Part shown: piece after piece, positions 50,301-56,300 of the stretch
Numbering within the stretch: position 1 is the stretch's first letter
Layout: each line of letters begins with the position of its first letter
Assembly: GCA_944474755.1 (NCBI GenBank)
Contig: OX104117.1
Coordinates: forward strand, 57,420,964-57,484,963
Source of the DNA: Limnoperna fortunei
Lineage: Eukaryota > Mollusca > Bivalvia > Mytilida > Modiolidae
Length of the DNA stretch: 64,000 nucleotides
Reading direction: 5' to 3'
Program-made: the position numbers and the translations under genes
Notes under the pieces: generated by a model
The model's input: the letters and a program-made list of their open reading frames with translations, nothing else
What the model was told of the DNA's origin: nothing
Database searches by the model: none

Positions 50301-53300
50301 GCTTTTGAAAGTAGCAAGTAAAACGGCTTCTTCTCATCGCCGGATCTCTTATTAATTCGACGATGCCACCCTTCAACATCGTTGTTCGTACTTGTGGGTT
50401 GACTGTGTCCATGATTCCACAGGCCAAACATGACAAATCACCCATGTTTCTTCTATATACTTCACAAGTTGTTTGACTAAATCAATCTGAAGTCCTTTAA
50501 GCTTCGTAAATGGCAAATTGAAATTTTTCATAAATTCTTTTGGATTTTATATTATCTTTCAATTTCAATGTGATTGGTTTATGGTTGGTAGGGTTCGAGT
50601 TGGTCGAGGTACGAGTTGACCTGCACTCGGCAATACTTAGATCACGGGTTCAATCCCCGAAGGTGACATGATGTTATTTCATGCTCTACGGTTACATTTG
50701 GCCCCCAACTGAAAAAAACACATGGAATTTGTCGGGTTTGTTGTAAATCATCATGAGTATGATGATTCTTTGTAAGGGGTAAGACTGTAACAGGAGGCCT
50801 ATCTGCGTTCTAGCAGGTAGTAGGTATCAAAATCGACTGAGCTAACGGAGTACTTCTTTAGCTCACTAGGTTAGAGGGCTGGCTGGCAATACTGAGATCA
50901 CGGGTTCGATCCCCGAAGGTGAAATGATGTTATTTCATGCTCTACCGTTACACATGTATTTATACTGTACATCAAAGGTTATGTGAAAAAGATATTAGCC
51001 CCTGACTGGCGTCTTGAAGGTCCAGGGCAGTGACTGTTCCTGGTGGTAGTTGGTTCGAGAGGATCATGCATCTAGGGAAAAAATGAACAAGGCTGTTTCC
51101 TCTTATGGTTTGAAATTTAAGTTGATGTGAATTGCGGGTGGATTGGATTATGGCTGGCGTGGGATGGTACAGTTGTGGTAACAATCTTGTACATTAGTAT
51201 GACATCAGATGTATTTCGCCTTGTTGTAGTGTACTCCATTTCAGTTGTTCAATCATTGCTGTGGTGCTGTCAGGTTTCAGGTAATTATGTGGTTTGTTCA
51301 GTACAAAGCGAGCTGCATTCTTTTCGGAATTGCTCTAGCTTGTTGATGTATGTTACTGTGTGTAGATAGATGAGCAGTATTCAAGTTTCGGTTTTACAAG
51401 GCTGGTGTTAGCTCTTTCTTTGACTTTTACTGGCAATTTTTCAGGTTCCTCTTTAAGAATCCAAGGAGTATAGATGCTTTGGATGTTACTTGGTCTATAT
51501 GCTGGTTATACTTCATGTTATGGCTCAATTCAACTCCAAGTAATGGTGGTGTTCGATTATGGTGGGATTTTGTCCCTGCATCTGGTATGGGAAGTTACTT
51601 TTGGACCTTTTGTTGGTTGTTTGCATAATTGCACATTTCCCCATATTGAACTCCATCTTCCAGGTGTCTGCCCATTCTTGTATGGTGTTTAAATCTTCCT
51701 GTAGAGTATGATGGTCACTCCTGGCTGTTATGGATCGATAAAGGACACAGTCGTCTGCAAATAGTCGCACTGTGGATCTAATGTTGTCGCTGATGCCATT
51801 GATAAAGAGTAAGAATAGAGTTGGTCCCAAGACTGTGCCCTATGGGACTCCTGATGTTACTGGAGCACATCTGGACTGTTTACCCTCTACTACAACAAGT
51901 TGGTTCCTGTTAGTGAGGAATTCTTCAATCCATTTTCTGGTTGTTCCTGTGATGCCATAGTACTGTAGCTTTGTTGATAGTCTTCGATGAGTGACTTTGT
52001 CAAAAGCCATGGAAAAGTCTAGTATCGCAATGTCAACCTGGATGTTCTTATCTATGGCTCTGGAAATGCTGTCATTAATAGTTGGCTCTCGCAGGATCTT
52101 TTTGCACGGATGCCATGTTGGTACTCATTAAGTATGTTCTGGCTGTCTACATGGTCCATAATCTTTGAAACAATCATATGTTCCAGTATCTTTGATGCTA
52201 CAGATGTCAATGATACAGGTCTATAATTAGCTGGCTTTGATCGATCTCCTTTCTTGAATACTGGCACTATGTATGCATTTTTCCATTTCGATGGTATCTC
52301 TGATATATCTATGGAATGTTGGTAAATATGCGTTGTATGATGTTACTGGTGACGTTTCTTTTAGTATCTTTATTGGGACTTGGTCTGGTCCTGTAGCTTT
52401 GCTAGGGTTGAGTCTGTTGATGGCTTTTTCTACACTATTCCTGCTTATTTTTCTGTTGTTCATGAATAAGTATGGAGAGCTGGCTTTGGTTGTCACATTT
52501 TCAGTATCTTCTTTAGTAAAGACAGAGGTGAATTTTTGGTTAAGGGCTTCTGCTTTTTGTTCGGCTAGTGTTCCAGTACTTTTCAGGGTGTTTGGTGTTT
52601 ATTCCAATTGTATCCTGTTTCTTAATTTTGATGAACTTCCAGAATTTTTTGGAATTGTCTTCTTTTTCGGGGTCCAACATGTTGTTGAGGTAGTTGTAGT
52701 AGCTGATGTGTAGCTTGTTCCTAATTTTGTTTCTGATGTCTCTATATGCCGCCTTATTCTTACTCGTGGTGTGTTTCTGTACTTTGTTGTAAATTCGTTG
52801 CTTCTTTCTAACAAGTCTTTTTATCTCTGGTGTCATCCATGGGACATCTGTGTATCTTCCGAGTTTCTTTTTTGGGATGTTTTCACTCATACATGTGTGT
52901 ATAGTGTTCTTTAAATTCAGTCCAGTATTCTACATATGGTCTTGGTCCAGGCGAGTGTTGCTCTTTCATTTTATCTCTTAGTTCTGTTAGTTTCTCTCTG
53001 ATCTTTTCTTTGGCTTTCCTGTAATTGTGTACTGTTCTTGGTTCTTGTTTCCTTCTCACTGCTCTGATAAGTGTAGTAACTGTGAGTATATCATAGTCAC
53101 TCTTGCCTATAGGAGGGCATGTCGAATGTCTCATGACTAATGATGGATGGGAAGTTATTCTTAGGTCGAGGATTCTGTCCTTCCTTGTTGGTAGTCGGTT
53201 TATCTGTTGTAAGTAGATGACATTTCGAATGTTTATGAGTGAGTCACTCAGGTGCTTGTTTCTCGGTCCAGTTTGTGTTGTGCCATAATCCCAGTCTTTA

Positions 53301-56300
53301 TCTGAGCAAATCTGAGATTGATAGATTTATGAAAGGTCTGTTTGATTGATTGAGTACAAGTGTGAATCATAATACATTTTACTATAAACTATCTTTAAAA
53401 TAAGTTTTACAGTTAAGGTAATATTAATATAATTCTTTTGCATTAAATTATTGCATTAAATATTATGTAAATAATAGACTATAAGTAATTTAATTGGGTT
53501 CAAGATATGTTAACTGTCTGAATGTAATGTCATAAATAGGTCTTAACTTCATCTAAACTTTTAAGGAATACATTTCTAAGATTGCACAAGAGAAATACGT
53601 TAATTTTGTATATAAAGCGGTCAGTAAGTAAAATATTTATAAGTGTTAATATGTGTACTTCAGGTCTGATGTCATTATTTAGCTTGATGTGTTGTTGACG
53701 CAGGAAATGTAGACAGCCTTTATCAGATATTATATGGTGGGGTATTCTATTATTATTGTATTTGTATAATTTACATTGTTTGTGTTATATTTTATACCTT
53801 GACGAAGGCTTAATTGCCTAAGTTTATTATTTACTTCGAATTGTATATATTTTGATATTTGGTTGCTCACTGTTATGATTCTGTGAAGATTTTTTTCTGT
53901 TTTAATATATTGTCAACACTTAATAGGATGACGAAATAAAGAACCCAAATTATTCCTGGGATTTTTTATTGAATAGCCTGGCTATACACTACTACAAACG
54001 TACTGTGATCTTTTAGATGTCATTATATATTATATTGAATTGCCCTGTGCAATTGTAACCAAAAAATCGTTCTTTCAATTGAAATTTCAATTATGGGACA
54101 TAACACCCCTAAGACTAAAATTCATGAAAATGAGGGAAAAGTATATATGGCTGTGTCCGCGAATTTTGATCTATGGAAATTTAACATAGGAACCTACAAA
54201 TCGAGTTATACTAGTCCCAGTTTAACCTTGGAGTTTAAGAAGGATAGTACCAGAAAGTGCTTCCATTGTAAATACATTTTAAAGGAACAAAATTATTGTA
54301 ATGCTATACCTTTCAAAAGACCCAACTCTGAAGCAAAAGCAGAAACAAAAGAGAAATGTTTTAATTATTTATTTTATGCTGCAATGTTGCACAGAAAATT
54401 AATTAACAAATTGGATAACGACTACGAAAGATTGTTAAAGTGTCAATATTCCTGCCCCACATTATTTTAACCTAATGGGAGATAGGAGGTGTCCTATTGC
54501 TCTTTTATTATTTGTTTGTATAAACTTAAAATCCGGCCTTCTGCATACTGGCATATAATTTAATGAAAAAAGCTCTACATTCAGGTCGGTTTATATATTC
54601 TTTCTCTACTTAGTACAACTGTATGTGTATGAAAGTCGTTGAAATGTTTGTTGTCTGTTTAAAAGTCGTTTAACGCCACTTTCAGCAATTTTCAGCTATA
54701 TCATAGCGTCAAGTTTTAATAGGGGGAGGAAGACGAAGTACCGGGAGAAAACCCCCCACATTCGGTAGGAAAACGTGCAATCCTTGTCAATTAAGATTGA
54801 AGTCGATTGCAAGTTGCCCGTAACGCGATGCTTCAAAAGGTATCGCAATGCTTTTTAATTTCATGCATGATGTTTTTTTCATCGCGATGCTTTTAATAAG
54901 TTTCGCGATGCCTTTAACAAGTATCGCGATAAAAATTGCAAGCCGATAGAAACATCACATTGTAATACAAACGGCCACTGGTCTATATTATAATAAAGAC
55001 AATATTATTACAATCAAATTCTAGACAAAACATAATGTACTGTATGACCGGTACGGTTTGTATTGAAAATAACGTTCTACTTTTCACGATTCACAAAAAT
55101 AGGTTTTAGTTCCGGGCGCACCAAGTTCGGTTGATTAAAATTATTTATTTGCATGTTGTTTTAAAGCCACTTTTCAGCTATATCATGGCGTCCAGTTTTA
55201 AGTGAGGGAGGAAGCCGGTAGGACACCGGCACGACAATCATCAGGGATGGATCCAGGAATTTGTGTTAGGCGAAGCGTAAAAGTTCGGCGATGGGGTCTA
55301 GGGGCCGCTCAATGCTCCCAGGGGTCCAGAAGGGGGGCGAGTCCCCCGGACGCTGCGGGAATCTAAGCATTTGGTAGCCATCCAGACAAAGTTTTCTAGA
55401 CCCGTTTTTTTTACTTTTGCACCTTCTTTAGCTGTCTTTATTTTTTAACTATGACCATAAATAATGAATATTCTTTAATGAAATACTCGTTTTCTCATTC
55501 CTCCTTTTCCTTGTCAATGAGACTCAAACCCGCATTCTCAATGTTGACAGACCACGTGATCAATAGACGAACTACCATAGATATATGGGACTAAATTTAT
55601 TATTGTAAAATTAAATGTATAAATTGTATAAGTATAAGCTTAATGTTGAGCTGCAAAAAATTCGTTAGACATAGACAATCACGGCGAGTTTCTTTTCAAA
55701 AGGGGTACATACAGGATACGCGAAACAATTACAATGCACGCCCTCTCTTATATTCGCACCTGCTAACGATCTAGACCTCTAGGCCACCAAGTCATTCTAT
55801 TATATTTATGAACAGTTATTTGGATTAACACCAACTCTGACAAAGTATTAAAAATAGCTGTCAGTTTTCTGTCTTTTGTTGATTTATTGAATTGCGAGGT
55901 TTGAGTTCGATTTGTCACATATTTTGCTTTAATTACAAATGTGTTTCATCCTGTTAACATTTATATATAAATAATCTTGACATAACTGAGATAACTTTGT
56001 CGCAACATTTAAACTCTGAACAACTTTATTCTGCGCTATGTTTGGTACTCCAATACACCTAAAAATTATTTCTGATGAATGTGAATATGTTTTTAATTCC
56101 TTAATCTTTTGGATTGTCTTTTATTTTATAGCTCCCTTGATGATCGGTATTTTTCTTATAAATTCATCATTCATGTACAGAAGTTATAAATATTTTTAAC
56201 TTTTTGAACTCATATTGCAAAAAGCTCCTTTTATGACATGTCATTTGATAATTATCCTCGCATGTTTATAGATTCTCACAAATATAGATGATTCTGTAAA

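Noticed and set aside
50858..50925. A functional tRNA gene
   Set aside because: B box and part of the A box are present, but no proper anticodon stem or acceptor stem forms; the sequence is repeated with SINE-type 3' blocks.
51127..52713. Plus-strand frames over the LINE at 51-53 kb
   Set aside because: Antisense shadows of the minus-strand reverse transcriptase.
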